64,000 nt of DNA from positions 36,980,611 to 37,044,610 of the forward strand of contig NC_092576.1 of the NCBI RefSeq assembly GCF_037975245.1. Direction: 5' to 3'. The notes beneath the pieces are model-generated. The model was not told the DNA's origin. It ran no database searches and was given only the letters and a program-made list of their open reading frames with translations. This DNA comes from Apostichopus japonicus (lineage: Eukaryota; Echinodermata; Holothuroidea; Aspidochirotida; Stichopodidae). Position 1 is the stretch's first letter; the number at the start of each line of letters is the position of its first letter. Below are positions 50,570 through 63,000 of this stretch, piece by piece. The position numbers and the translations under genes are program-made.

Positions 50570-53500
50570 GCAGTCGGGTCATTTAAACATTCAACCGGGA
50601 TAATTAGTTCACAACTACGGGTACATGCCCCACCCCTTCCACCTGCCTGTCCCTTTTCAGCCTCACACAAAATATTTATTAGTGTAACCTTGGTTTTAAA
50701 GAGATAGTAATATAGACCTAAGTTAAGTTATTCAATGCACCATTTGACGTCTGCAATTTGATTTTTTTTTTGCTGGATAAGGGGAGGAAGGAGGGGGGGG
50801 GGTGGAGGGTGCACCCATACCCCTAACATTGGAGTAGGATTTACAGATCTCAAGGTTGCACCCTTCCTTTATAAAATCATTGATTCGCCTCTAGACGTAC
50901 TTTCAGACACATACTTTCAGACACGTACTTTCAGACACGTACTTTCAGACACATAAGATAACCAGTCGGGAGAGGAGAGCATCCCCCTACCCCCATCATA
51001 TGTTAACCTTCCATCTTAATCCAGTGCGCTCCCTACAAGTGGTTGTAAATGTCACGTCGTTCGAACAAACATACCCTTACCAAAAATGGTGTTATTGGAC
51101 GTATTACTGTGACAAAGCACTAATAACTCAACCTTTAGGTCAGGAAATAAATAAAAAAATGTATAGTTTACAGAAGTAGCATTCGGGGGGGGGGGGGGGG
51201 GGGGGGTGGTGGGTGCAGGCGGTGTACTGTCATTTTGTAACGCATACCCATTTCCGTTGCCCCTCCCCTCCCCTCCTCCACCCCACAAGACAATATTGAC
51301 GGTATGAACACAGCGGACACATAGTCGTAACAAAGCTATGAAACGCCCGCAGTAAATACTACAACCCCGGATGTCTTGTAGACCAACTTTTTGGTCATTG
51401 ATCATTCCTGTGTCTTACACATATATACGTACATCTGATGCATAAACATAGGCTATACATACATACATAATATATACTAACGTGACGTACATTTTATATA
51501 CATATGCTATATAGAGAGGACATTGGGGAGTTATGAAACTGTTCATCGTAGCCATAGAGACAAGGGAGGGGGGTATCAAAAAGGGACCATCATGACACTA
51601 TCTAAGCGGACCGCTACCAAAGGTTTGCGCGTAGCTTAGCTAGGAAAGTTTTGCAAAAAAAAGCCTCCTAGATTGCCGGAATTGGCACTTCCCAGGCACT
51701 TGTAAATTGCATCTTCACTTTCATAATTTGAAATCTCATGATTTAGAAATTTACACTTCCAAACTTAAAAGGTATAATTAGAAAAAAAAATCGGTTAAAT
51801 CACTTTGTAGAGGAAAAGTAGAACTTTACATTACATTCAAAGCTCTGCTTTATTGGTTTATACAATGGGAATTGAAGATGTTCAAATTTACGCCACAGGG
51901 AATTATGATGGTAGCCGTAGCCTACATATGCTGAGGGGGAGTTAGGTGTCAACTAATTTTTATGTTTGCTTTATCATTATTTGTTTGACATGCCGAAAGG
52001 GGCATAATAGGGGGAGCTGTCAACGAGCTGAATGGGTGTGCCGTGTAGGGGACTGGGGGCCACACCCCTATAATTAGTATGTGAAAAAAAAAGCCCTGAT
52101 ATGTAGGCCTACTTATATTGGTAGTAATTCAATATTCTCAGTTTAAAAATCGGAGCACTTATATAGGGGCTAACAATGAAGCTGATAGGCCCACATAAAA
52201 CACATCCATAAATGTAATAAATATAGTTATGAACCGTCGAATCACATTAGACTGCCACACTGTTCACGTAATTTGAATCTTAGGAATTCTCTGCGTTTAT
52301 TGTTATTCTTACAAAGCTCATCGTGAAAACCAAATGCGTGATGAGCGGTTATATTAAACCTTGTGTTCTTTACGAACTCCATTCGTGAAAGACGAGCCTA
52401 GAATCTTGATTTTGCACTCTAATGACAATAACGAAATCAAACGAAATGTTATGAACATTTCGCTAAACTGGCTTAAATATCGCATACTGTCCAGGCGTTT
52501 ATATTATTGTAGGCCTACTTTAATTTAGGAAGTGGAAATCTCAGGAGGAGGGAGCAGCTCACCCCCCCCCCCTTCCATCCCACAGGCTACGGCTACGGAC
52601 CTGCTGTAGTACTTTCGACAGTATTTATGTTGACGAAGTTTGGTGTGATAATGTGGACCTTCTTATCACTTTACGAGTTTCGCAATGTTAGAGAGTTGCA
52701 CAATTCGCAAGTAATTGATACGATACAACATGGCAATGTAACGTTTTGCAAATGTTATAATTTTATATTACGTTTGAAGAAATAAACCAGTAACTGACAT
52801 GCTATTATCAGATCTCAGAATCTAGAAAGTTATCGTTTAGTCGATAGTTTTCTTGTGAAATTTTCCATGTTATTACCCCTTTCTAGTCAACCAATTACGC
52901 GGCTTTAACATAAATGCAAATGCATCATTCTTTGTGTAACGACTGCACGTTTTAGAAAACATGCTCTTTGTTGTTATTTGAAGATGTAACTTGTATCACA
53001 TGAGGATCTTTATGTATATATCCATAAAACTAAACTGCAGCATGCAGCCAGGGACGTAGCTAAGGCATGATGATTGGGGGGGGGGGGGGGGGGGTAGTGG
53101 CTGAAAATCCAACTGGATGGGATTTGAAGCCAGAAAATTCCGACTGCTGCCTTGTAGCCCCCTCCCCCCCCCCCCCGCGTTACTCAACGATACGGTCAGT
53201 GTTAGTCAGACACCCATCTTTCGCGACTGCACTTTTGTTCCGAACTTTTCTCGATACATTTATACCCACTGGCACTCACTTTACAAACTTGTAATCCCCC
53301 CCCCCCCAACCAAAACTTCGAGCAATATGCTGATAATTTTTCGGGCACCTACTGAAAGAAAAATAATTTGTACTGTATTTTTCAATGGTTAAACTTATTA
53401 AAAACTTTTGGTTATATTTTTCGGGCAAGTCGTTACAGCCCCCCCCCCCCCCCTCTCAATCAAATTGGGCTCCTACGCCTATGACGGTAGTTCGATTAGG

Positions 53501-54320
53501 CATATTTTATAGTATTAAAAATCATACGAAGTTTTGTATGGTGGAGTATAAGGATCGCGAGATAAAATTTATGGCAAGGAAAACGTGGTAAATATGACTG
53601 ATTAAAGGTCAATTTTGACCTATTTTTTTTTTTTCAATTTTGGGTCATTCACAATCACTGGAATATATGAATAGGCCTAGATAAACTAAACTGCGGCAGT
53701 CGGAAATTCCGACCGTCGCACTCCAATTTTCCAACTATCGTCAGTTTAACCTAGTTTTGGGGGATGAGACCCCCCCCCCCCTCTAGCGACGTCTCTGCAT
53801 GAAGCTGCAACCACTTGTAATTACAGCAAGTTCATGTTCCCATAATTATTTACCCTTTCGGCGTTCTATAATGAACTACTACGATAACACAAAAATATTG
53901 CTTTATTACGTCATAGGCCGATGTTTACGTTTTTCTTGGTCTTGTGCGCAATTGTACGTTAACTCGATACAATGGAAGATACCCAACGATAAGCTTGGGC
54001 AGTGATTTGTTAAGCTTGTTAATATACATTCGTAATGTTTAAGCTTCATCATTATTGTTCAACATATCTTCGCCATTGCAGAGGATTTCCTGGCCTAACA
54101 GTTAGTAAAAGTTAATGTTAACCCTTCCACTCGCCTTCTGACTAGGCCAAGGCCCAGCCTTTATCTAGCCTAAGCCGATACAGTGATAGTAGCATGTGTA
54201 CATACTAAGTAACTGGTTCAGCGAGTAGAGCTATGATACGCACAGGAGTAACTTTAACGGATAGTGCATTTACAGTTCTAAAGAACAGGCTGAATTAGCA
54301 TAGCCTTCGTAGCGTTACGT
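50570..54320. repeat. Large duplicated block, copy 1
   Basis: Diverged but collinear with about 58172-63000. Matching landmarks are TTTAAACATT-GGGA-AATTAGTTCACAA (50580/58188), TCGTTCGAACAAAC versus TCGTTCAGACAAAC (51058/58528), ACTGTTCATCGTAGCCA (51538/59439), CATACTGTCCAGGCGTT (52485/60227), TTTTAGAAAACAT (52950/60727), GGAAGATACCCAACGAT (53973/62668) and AACAGGCTGAATTA (54284/62964). It is rich in long G or C homopolymers. No gene was recognised. Confidence 0.8.
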
Positions 54321-55584
54321 AAAGTTGAACATTTAGTTAGTGTTTATAATAAAGACGTCTACTATTACAGTTCCTAGTTCTAGCAGAAACATTCCAAATC
54401 AAATGTAAAACATTGGTGGTCCTAACTAAGTTACTAAGTTAGGCCTTGCAGTAGCAGTATATGCCTAGCCTGTGCTAGAACTAGAGTATTTTAACCTTTG
54501 CTTGGATTTATGTTCACCATGATGGTTCAGCTGGTTGGAGCACATGCCTTCCTAATGTATGACACACAGTATTTACATGTTAGAGAAAAGACAAGGTTCA
54601 GTGTTGGATTAATCCGAAGTGGAAATACTGGAATTTCAGCCTCAATTTACCTAGTGCCCTAACTTCAGAAATGCTTATTTTATGTTATTTTATGTTATTT
54701 TATGTTATTAACACTGCAGTGTAAAGCATCTGTTTTAGTGATTAGGGATGTAAGAAAGTGATTTTCTTATGTTTTTATAAGGAACGCTTCGAAACTTTCG
54801 CCGGAGGATTTTAATTATAGACTACTTCATCAGTAATCAATTATTGGTTGACCACATATAACAGTGCAGTTATACCTGTCAATCCAGCTTTGCTAAACTG
54901 CTACAGTAGGCTATCTATGCTCATTACATTACTTATACTGGCCAATTTTGTTCACTAGTCAGAGGGTAACACATCTAATTTAGCGAGACTGGTTCAATAC
55001 TTTGGTAAACCTGGAAACCAAACATTGCTGATACTATCAGTTTGCAGACTTTATTCAACAATCTCCTTGCTTTAAGCCAGTTTGTCTTAATTGCACATTG
55101 ACTGAAAGATTAATATTGCACTTTAAGATGTGTCCCAGCTCTTAGAATGGGGGGAATGGCTTCAAAATAAATAACTGTGTATACTGCACTGTCTGCACAG
55201 TAATATCGTTGGCAAACTATTGATAATATTACTTACCATCAGCTTACTGATGGGATGACTCTTATGTGTACCTGTATCTTGATGAGAAGTAGAAGAGTGT
55301 TTTTAGTATAGATGTGTAGGGTATGGGATCATAGCAACTCATAAGGTTTGTTGTAGGCCACTGATAAGTACATTTGGAATGTACTACAATCATGGTTGCT
55401 GTCAATAATGTTGGTTAAAATTGATCCTTTCAAATGAAGTTTACAGTAAATCTCATTAATGGATTCTCTTCTTATTTGAGAGCCGTGTTAATTACAGTAA
55501 TTACTTTTATGTCATCCCTATATATTTTTGATCATGTCTATATCTGCAAGTATAATTTATTACTTCCAATTTTTTTATTGCAGC

Positions 55585-57075
55585 ACAGTTAACTCAGACG
55601 TACAGGGCGAGCAGTGGAGAAGAAAACTTAATAGAAAGATGAATGCCAGATCTCAAGTCTTTGAACTAGTAAGAGAACAATGTATTAATTTAATTGGTTG
55701 TTATTAAATCTACTTAGGAGTTACAGTACTACTAAGTGATATAAATAACACAATAAACAGTACCATGATACTGTTGACTGTAAGTTATTTTAAAGCATTG
55801 CAGGTATGAGAGTTAACACATTGGCATTGGTAAGTTTGAATGTGCGCAGAGTTTTTTAATTGCTTAAAGTAAAAAAATGATTCCTTTCTGGATGTACTGT
55901 ACTGTACATCATCTGTGATTGTTCAGGCCCTCCCTCCCTGGAACCGACTTTTCATTTTTAATACCTCCCTGCCATAAGTTACACTGTCCTCAATTAACAT
56001 GTATGTGAACGTGATGTACAAAAAGCACCTTGAATGTTGCTTGATAGTTCTGTAAGTTTCAGCAAATGTCGATAGACCATGAAATTTTGTTTTCGGCCAC
56101 CTTTATTTGCAACCATGTGTTTTCATCAGAGCTGGCAGGTATTAGTAGTGCCTAGAGGTGCCCCTGTAGTGCCTATATGTGCATGTATGTCCATTAGAGC
56201 TGACAGGTATGAGTAATGCCTAGAGGTGCCCCTGTAGTGCCTATATGTGCATGTGTTTTCATCAGAGCTGGCAGGTATTAGTAATGCCTAGAGGTGCCCC
56301 TGTAGTGACTCTATTTGCATGTGTTTTCATCAGAGCTGACAGGTATTAGTAGTGCCTAGAGGTGCCCCTGTAGTGCCTATATGTGCATGTATGTCCATTA
56401 GAGCTGACAGGCATGAGTAATGCCTAGAGGTGCCCCTGTAGTGCCTATATGTGCATGTACGTCCATTAGAGCTGACAGGTATGAGAAATGCCTAGAGGTG
56501 CCCCTGTAGTGACTCTATTTGCATGTGTTTTCATCAGAGCTGACAGGTATTAGTAGTGCCTAGAGGTGCCCCTGTAGTGCCTATATGTGCATGTATGTCC
56601 CTATATGTGCATGTACGTCCATTAGAGCTGACAGGTATGAGTAATGCCTAGAGGTGCCCCTGTAGTGACTCTATTTGCATGTGTGTCCATTGGACATCCT
56701 TAAAAATAAGTGAAAATACTTGCAAAACACCCTCAATCATATGTTTAAGGCACTAAACAAGATCATCAAAAACTTAAAGGCAATAAACTGGCAAATCTAC
56801 TTGAGCATATAATAACAATTAATATGCCTTATGCCTTCATACCCACTAGTGGATATATAACTGCAACAGCAATTGCAAAACTCGGTAAATTACCTTTAAA
56901 AATAAACACTAATGGATCTTGTGTTTCTGTTACAGGTGGCTGAAACAGTATGTATGTGATCGGGTCAATGCAGGACATTGTCAGTAACATTGTCACAGCA
57001 GAGTGGGTACCTCTTCTGCACCAAGATGAGGAAGATGGTACAATCATCAAGAGAAACCATGGGTTAGTGTAGATT
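55585..57075 (+). other. Two possible exons of an unknown transcript
   Basis: A good acceptor (AATTTTTTTATTGCAG) precedes 55585-55668, which is open in one frame and ends at CTA|GTAAGA. Another acceptor (TGTGTTTCTGTTACAG) precedes 56937. Joined in phase, the second exon adds seven codons and stops (TGA). The predicted peptide resembles nothing known. This could be a non-coding RNA or chance splice-like signals. The first exon's phase does not fit the NLR cassette order. Confidence 0.25.
56127..56697. repeat. 68-bp minisatellite, about eight copies
   Basis: The unit reads AGAGCTGACAGGTATTAGTA then GTGCCTAGAGGTGCCCCTGT and AGTGCCTATATGTGCATGT, repeated head to tail with starts near 56130, 56198, 56265, 56333, 56401, 56468, 56536 and 56623. 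Two subtypes alternate (TTTTCATC and GTCCATT spacers). It lies between the two possible exons at 55.6 and 56.9 kb. Confidence 0.95.
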
Positions 57076-57099
57076 TCTTGCAAGAAAAGATCGTTCAAC

Positions 57100-58171
57100 A
57101 GCTTTATGGACTAGACAGTTACTGTGAGAATATCTTGATAACAAGGCAGGCCAGGCAATACCACTCTCCGGGTGGAGAACTTAGGCAAGGAAAAAAATCC
57201 CTTCCCAGTAGCTGGACTGTTTCACATAAGTAAACTTCTGGAGTTTTACTCACAAGACCTCTAGCCACCAAGTTCCTAAACTAACCTCCCCCCCCCCCCC
57301 CCCTCTACCAGAGCCAAAACCTCCTGCCAGTTTAAAAACAATTGAGCTTATTTAAGGAGAATGTAAAATCATTCTGAGCATATGATTTATTAATTAGATA
57401 CTTAGGGAGGAGATTCTTAATCAGGGAGTCAAGGAGGTTTTCCATAATAATTTTGTTGTTGTTGCAATGAGAGAAGATAAAATGTTTAAACTCGGCACTG
57501 ACTTCCCTTAGTATATTATTTTTAACAGTGTTTTGCATTGACATTAAGTGTTGGTATTCTTACCATTTTCTGCTGTAGGAATACCACTATACATAACATT
57601 AAAACACACAAAAAAACTCACAGATTCCTACAACATGTTAGTCTGTGGGAATTTCACTATATATAATAGTGCAAACAATTAAACAAAAAATGAATCCTAG
57701 AATCGTACTCAATTTTGTACTGTTGGAATACCACTATACATACAATTAAAAGCAAAAAGTTATGACACTTTGGGAAATATTATGCGCTACGAATTCAGCT
57801 GGTGATTAAATGTCTGTTCATTGATATTGACACATAACAAGTACTGTGTATGTTTCATTTGGCATAGACTAAAACCTTCTCCAATGGAAAATTTTTATTC
57901 ACACTAATGAGATCTGGATTAAAGTTGAAGGTGACAAGCAAGGATGGAGGAATTTTAAGCAGATTTTCCAAAAAAAAGCTAATTCTTCCAGAACACTGTT
58001 GTGGTCAACATATTTACAGCTGATGACTTCTTTTGGAAGGGCCCAGGGATAAAATACAAAGTAAATGGTGCTGAAGTTCAAAGAGATAAAAAGTATTACC
58101 TGTAAGCAGATTCTTCCGACTGAATACAAGAAGTAAATACTAACGGCCGTTAAAATCACTTTGACTTTATT
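57100..58171. other. No gene recognised
   Basis: AT-rich with a C-run near 57288-57303. A short block, GGAATACCACTATACATA, is repeated at 57579, 57648 (diverged) and 57724. Confidence 0.4.
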
Positions 58172-58930
58172 TTTTGGAGTCGGGTATTTAAACATTAGGC
58201 CAGGGAGAATTAGTTCACAATTCCGGGTGCACCCCTTCCACTTACCCACCCCTTTTCAACCTCACATAAAATAGTAATTATCATAACATTGGTTTCATAA
58301 AGATATTAATAGAACTTACTTATAATTTGAATAAATGCACCATTGCACGTCTAAACTTTGAATTTCTGCTGGATCGGAGATGGGGGGGTGGGGGAGGTGG
58401 GAAAGGGCCAGTATAACCTTTACATGTGAGTAGGCTTTAAACATGCGAATGAGAAGAGATTTTGAATTTCCCCTACCCCCTGCTTATCCCCCATGTGTGC
58501 TTCCTAACTGGTTGTAAGTGTCGTGTCGTTCAGACAAACAGTACATTGTTAAAGTTGTGTTACTAAGATGTGTGACTGTTTGAGAGACAGTAAAATTCAT
58601 TTAACTACCTAAACCACGTGTTAAAACACAAATAACTTGACTCTTACGTCATGCAATGAAAGCATTTTGTATAGTTTTACTGGTATAGCATTCAGGGAGT
58701 GAAGGCTGGGTCCTACCGTTTTCCAACGTATATCCTTCCAGTCCATTCCTTCGTCATTCCCTCCTCCCCCTCCCCGTCCCCCTCCTCCGCCCCATTCGTC
58801 AATATTGATTGTTCTTATACAACGGACATGGATTGGTAACAAAGCCAAGAAACGCCCTCAGAAAATTCTACAACCCCGGATGTCTTGTAGACCCACTTTT
58901 TTGTCATTCATGACTCCTATATTTCTAATA

Positions 58931-59307
58931 CAGGGTTGTCCAACCTTTGCAGAGGAGGGCCACATGGAATGATTATGATGAAGGAGGGGGCCGCATGAAC
59001 CCTACGCTCGATATTTTGCCCGAAGCCCAAGGCAACAAAATGTGAGCACTACGCACGGTGCGCACTGAAATATGTTCCTTCCTGATTAAACAGATGAATA
59101 AAGTCCAGCCGCCCCCTCTTCCTCCGCTGAGAGTGTCACACAAACTGACCTGTATGCAGTTTTTTTTTACCCAGAAGGTTCCAATGATTGATTATATAGT
59201 TTCAAATTGTTATCAAAATTTCGCACCGTAGAACATCTCTGACGGGCCGGACGCAACCCTGCGGCGGGCCGGACTGTGGCCCGCGGGCCGTAGGTTGGAC
59301 AACCCTG
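58931..59307. mobile_element. 377-bp hAT-type MITE with perfect 8-bp target duplication
   Basis: Ends are CAGGGTTGTCCAACC and GGTTGGACAACCCTG, a perfect 15-bp inverted pair of hAT style. The 8-mer TTCTAATA flanks both sides (58923-58930 and 59308-59315). The interior is GC-rich (GGGCCGGAC...GGCCCGCGGGCC) and has no transposase. The corresponding position in duplicate copy 1 (near 51410) lacks it, so it inserted after the duplication. Confidence 0.95.
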
Positions 59308-60834
59308 TTCTAATACATATACAGTACATCTCATGATGAACATAAATACACATGCTACATACATAATATAAACATACGTGACGTACATTTATATATACAT
59401 AGGCTATATACAGAGGACACTGGGAAGTTATTTAATAACTGTTCATCGTAGCCAGAGACAAAATAAAACAAATGGAAAATGAAAATGAAGTAAATGCAAT
59501 CTGATTGTATTACATCCAATTAGGGATTACTAAACAAAAGATAACTTAACTATAATGCTAGAACGTTTTTTTTTATATTTGACGTCACTTATATAAAAAA
59601 ACAGCGGTACACAGTTTTAAAGACGTGATCTCATTGGTCGAACTGCTTAATAAGTGTTGTTTCAGGGCCATAGCGTAGGGAGAACACCCCAGGGTGGGGG
59701 GGGGGGAGCAGTTGAGAAACATCGAGAAACATCGAGAAACATAAAATGTGTCATAGTGATGTTTTTGATGTGCGCATATACCAGAGCCTTTTTTAAGAAT
59801 ATTTAAGTGGGAGGGGGGAGGATCATTTCCAACAAGGGACAATGACACTATGGTATCTAACCGGAGCGCCAACATCGCGTTAGCTGGCGTGTAGCTCAGC
59901 AAGGACATTTATTTTGCCAAAAAAAAAATGCCTTCCAGATTAAAAGAAATGCCGCACTTCCCAGGCCCTGCAAGTTGCATCTTTACATTCGTTATTTTGA
60001 GATCTCACCTTTAGAAATTTACAAAACAAGCACGATCTTGCATATATGTGATGAGCGGTTAAAATTAATCTTGTGTTTTTTTCGAACGACATTTCTGAAA
60101 ATACGTGCCTAGATTCTTGAAATTACACTAAATTACACTTAAATTACACTTAAATTGTACACTCTACTTAATAATGAAATCGGAATAAATGATTTGAACA
60201 TTTCGCTATAACTAACTGAAATAGCGCATACTGTCCAGGCGTTCACATAATCATATGCCTACTTTCTTTGTGGGAGTGAACATCTAAGGTGCTGCCCCCC
60301 TCCCCCCCCCCACCAATTCGCACATCATGGCCTTGCTAAATCTCTTAATTATTTCTGATCACTTCTATTTACCAATTCGCGAAGTTTCATTAGTTGAAGT
60401 TTGCCTAAAGAAATGCAATGTTATAACGTTAAACACTTCGGAGAGTAATTGATGCGTTACAAAGTGGCAACATATCGTTTTGCAAACGTTATAGTTTTAT
60501 ATTGCGTAGAAATTGAAATGTTATTCTCAGAGTCTAGAAAGTTATTGTTTAGTGAAGTTTTTCTTTGTGATGCGATGGTTGCATCAGCTTTTGTACGTGG
60601 ACGTGAACTTTTCCATGTAAATTACCTCTTTCTCATACGCCTTGTTTCATGAGGCTCTTACGATAATCCATTTCCTTGGCTTTAACATAAATGCAAATGC
60701 ATAATTTGTGTTTAAAGACTGCACGTTTTAGAAAACATTATCTTGGTCGTTATTTGAAGATTTAATATGTAGCACATGAGGAACATTATGTGTATATCCG
60801 TGTAACCAAACTACAGCATGCACCTAACACCACT

Positions 60835-62106
60835 GATATCATTACAGTAAGTTTGTGTTCCCATAATGTGTTACCCTTCCGGCGTTCTATAACGAACAAC
60901 TTCGATCGAACACAAATTACTGTTTTAGGTGGCATACTCCTATTAGCGTCTATATCAATCCGCTCGATTGTTCTCCTTCAGGAAAAGTGCCACTTAGGAG
61001 CAAGAGAACAACTTTGTTGCTATGTTATCAATTACGATGAGCCTTTTTGTGGCTTGGATGTTAAAGAACATGAATGGAAGCATCTTGGTCGTTATTTGAA
61101 GATTTAATATATAGCACATGAGGAACATTATGTATATATCCATGCAACTAAGCTACAGCATGCACCTAACACCACTGATATTATTACAGTAAGTTTGTGT
61201 TCCCATAATTTGTTACCCTTCCGGCGTTCTATAACGAACAACTTCGATCGAACACAAATTACTGTTTTAGGTGGCATACTCCTATTAGCGTCTATATCAA
61301 TCCGCTCGATTGTTCTCCTTCAGGAAAAGTGCCACTTACGAGCAAGAGAACAACTTTGTTGCTATGTTATCAATTACGATGAGCCTTTTTGTGGCTTGGA
61401 TGTTAAAGAACATGAATGGAAGCATCTTGGTCGTTATTTGAAGATTTAATATATAGCACATGAGGAACATTATGTATATATCCATGCAACTAAGCTACAG
61501 CATGCACCTAACACCACTGATATTATTACAGTAAGTTTGTGTTCCCATAATTTGTTACCCTTCCGGCGTTCTATAACGAACAACTTCGATCGAACACAAA
61601 TTACTGTTTTAGGTGGCATACTCCTATTAGCGTCTATATCAATCCGCTCGATTGTTCTCCTTCAGGAAAAGTGCCACTTAGGAGCAAGAGAACAACTTTG
61701 TTGCTATGTTATCAATTACGATGAGCCTTTTTGTGGCTTGGATGTTAAAGAACATGAATGGAAGCATCTTGGTCGTTATTTGAAGATTTAATATATAGCA
61801 CATGAGGAACATTATGTATATATCCATGCAACTAAGCTACAGCATGCACCTAACACCACTGATATCATTACAGTAAGTTTGTGTTCCCATAATTTGTTAC
61901 CCTTCCGGCGTTCTATAACGAACAACTTCGATCGAACACAAATTACTGTTTTAGGTGGCATACTCCTATTAGCGTCTATATCAATCCGCTCGATTGTTCT
62001 CTTTCAGGAAAAGTGCCAACTAGGAGCAAGAGAACAACTTTGTTGCTATGTTATCAATTACGATGAGCCTTTTTGTGGCTTGGATGTTAAAGAACATGAA
62101 TGGAAG
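60835..62106 (+). repeat. Four tandem 342-bp units, each with the same 84-codon open frame
   Basis: Starts of the shared frame are spaced exactly 342 bp (60853, 61195, 61537, 61879). Units differ by only a few bases. Each contains TTCCCATAAT-TGTTACCCTTCCGG and an open frame reading MCSHNLLPFRRSITNN ... GGILLLASISIRSIVL ... CCYVINYDEPFCGLDVKEHE. The last unit is cut off at 62106 by the palindrome. Copy 1 of the large duplication has a single diverged unit (about 53805-53960) whose frame is different after SHNYLPFRRSI. The near identity points to recent amplification or gene conversion, so the shared frame alone does not prove a protein. Confidence 0.9.
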
Positions 62107-62610
62107 CCCACGTAGTTAAAAAAAAATTGGGTAAAATTGAGGCAATTTTAGAACAGTTTAGCCTTCCCAGCAGAAGTGGACGAAGATTGTTTACGACCGA
62201 GTAAAGAGGTTTGTTTACAAGTGACGAAAAGTTCCGGCTCTCGTAGCAAAAAAAAATACGATCATGGTATAAAATATTGATGGTGCCATGAAAGGCCAAC
62301 TTGTCAGCTATCCAGTGATGGGTAGCGTTTAGCAAGAGAAAACTTCCATCTAGACTTCCATCAGTAGTAAACAATATTCGCACGCTGATCCTGGGAGGCA
62401 TACAGGGGTCTAACATTGCCTCAATTTACCAAATTTTCTCACCACATATACTTCCATTCATGCTCTTCAACATGTAAGTCAAACGAAACTAGATCATGAT
62501 TGATAACAGGTCAAGAAAGTTGTTTTCCTGCTGCTTTTTGGCACTTTTCCCGAGGAGAACAAACGAGCGGATAGATATAGACTATAATAGTATGCCACCT
62601 CAGTCATCTA
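61985..62610. repeat. Large imperfect palindrome centred near 62279
   Basis: TGGAAG at 62101-62106 faces CTTCCA at 62451-62456. Outward, the right arm (to about 62608) is a diverged inverted copy of the 342-bp unit (CATGCTCTTCAACAT, GGCACTTTTCCCGAGGAGAA, ATGCCACCT). Inward, TTGAGGCAATTTTAGAAC faces GTCTAACATTGCCTCAA and GATTGTTTAC faces GTAAACAATATTC. Arms are about 300 bp with roughly three-quarters identity by eye. It resembles a foldback element or the inverted end of a larger transposon. Confidence 0.75.
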
Positions 62611-63000
62611 TATGCCAATGTAAATGTTTGTCTGTATGGTGCAATTTTACTGTATCTCGGTACTATGGAAGATACCCAACGATAGCGCTTGATTAGTAAT
62701 TTGTGAAGCTTGGACGTACTATATATTAGTACCCCTTAAGCTTCACTTAATATATATCTTCGCCTTTGCTGAGGATATGTTGGCCTCACAGTTACTAACA
62801 AATAATGTTACCTCTGTAACACGCATACTGACTATGCCTGGCCTAGCCTACATCTAGACAAGGCCTATACGGTGATAGTAGGCTGTGTGCAGATACTAGT
62901 TCGGCGAGCAGCTACGCTACGCACAATAGTACCTGTCACGGATAGTGAATTTAAAGTACTAAAAAACAGGCTGAATTATCATATAGTGACATTCAGGCTA

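Larger units (their letters stand above)
58172..63000. repeat. Large duplicated block, copy 2 (with insertions)
   Basis: The partner of 50570-54320 in the same orientation. It is about 1.1 kb longer because it holds the hAT MITE (377 bp), three extra 342-bp tandem units and the palindrome near 62.28 kb. Part of the family also appears at about 41180-41440 (TGGACCGTGTAGCGGACTGG and GAAATAGCGCATA), so the block is probably a transposon-like dispersed repeat and not a unique segment. Confidence 0.8.

Noticed and set aside
54520-54620. tRNA-like sequence (GGTTCAGCTGGTTGGAGCA)
   Set aside because: It resembles an A box, but I could not find a proper B box or a cloverleaf, so neither a tRNA nor a SINE is claimed.
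56127-56697. Regularly spaced repeats that could suggest a CRISPR array
   Set aside because: Units are head-to-tail 68-bp repeats with no unique spacers, in a eukaryotic context. This is a minisatellite.
59167-59388. 73-codon minus-strand frame
   Set aside because: It lies across the hAT MITE and its GC-rich end. Not a gene.
62087-62416. 109-codon minus-strand frame
   Set aside because: It lies in the centre of the palindrome; no family features, probably chance.
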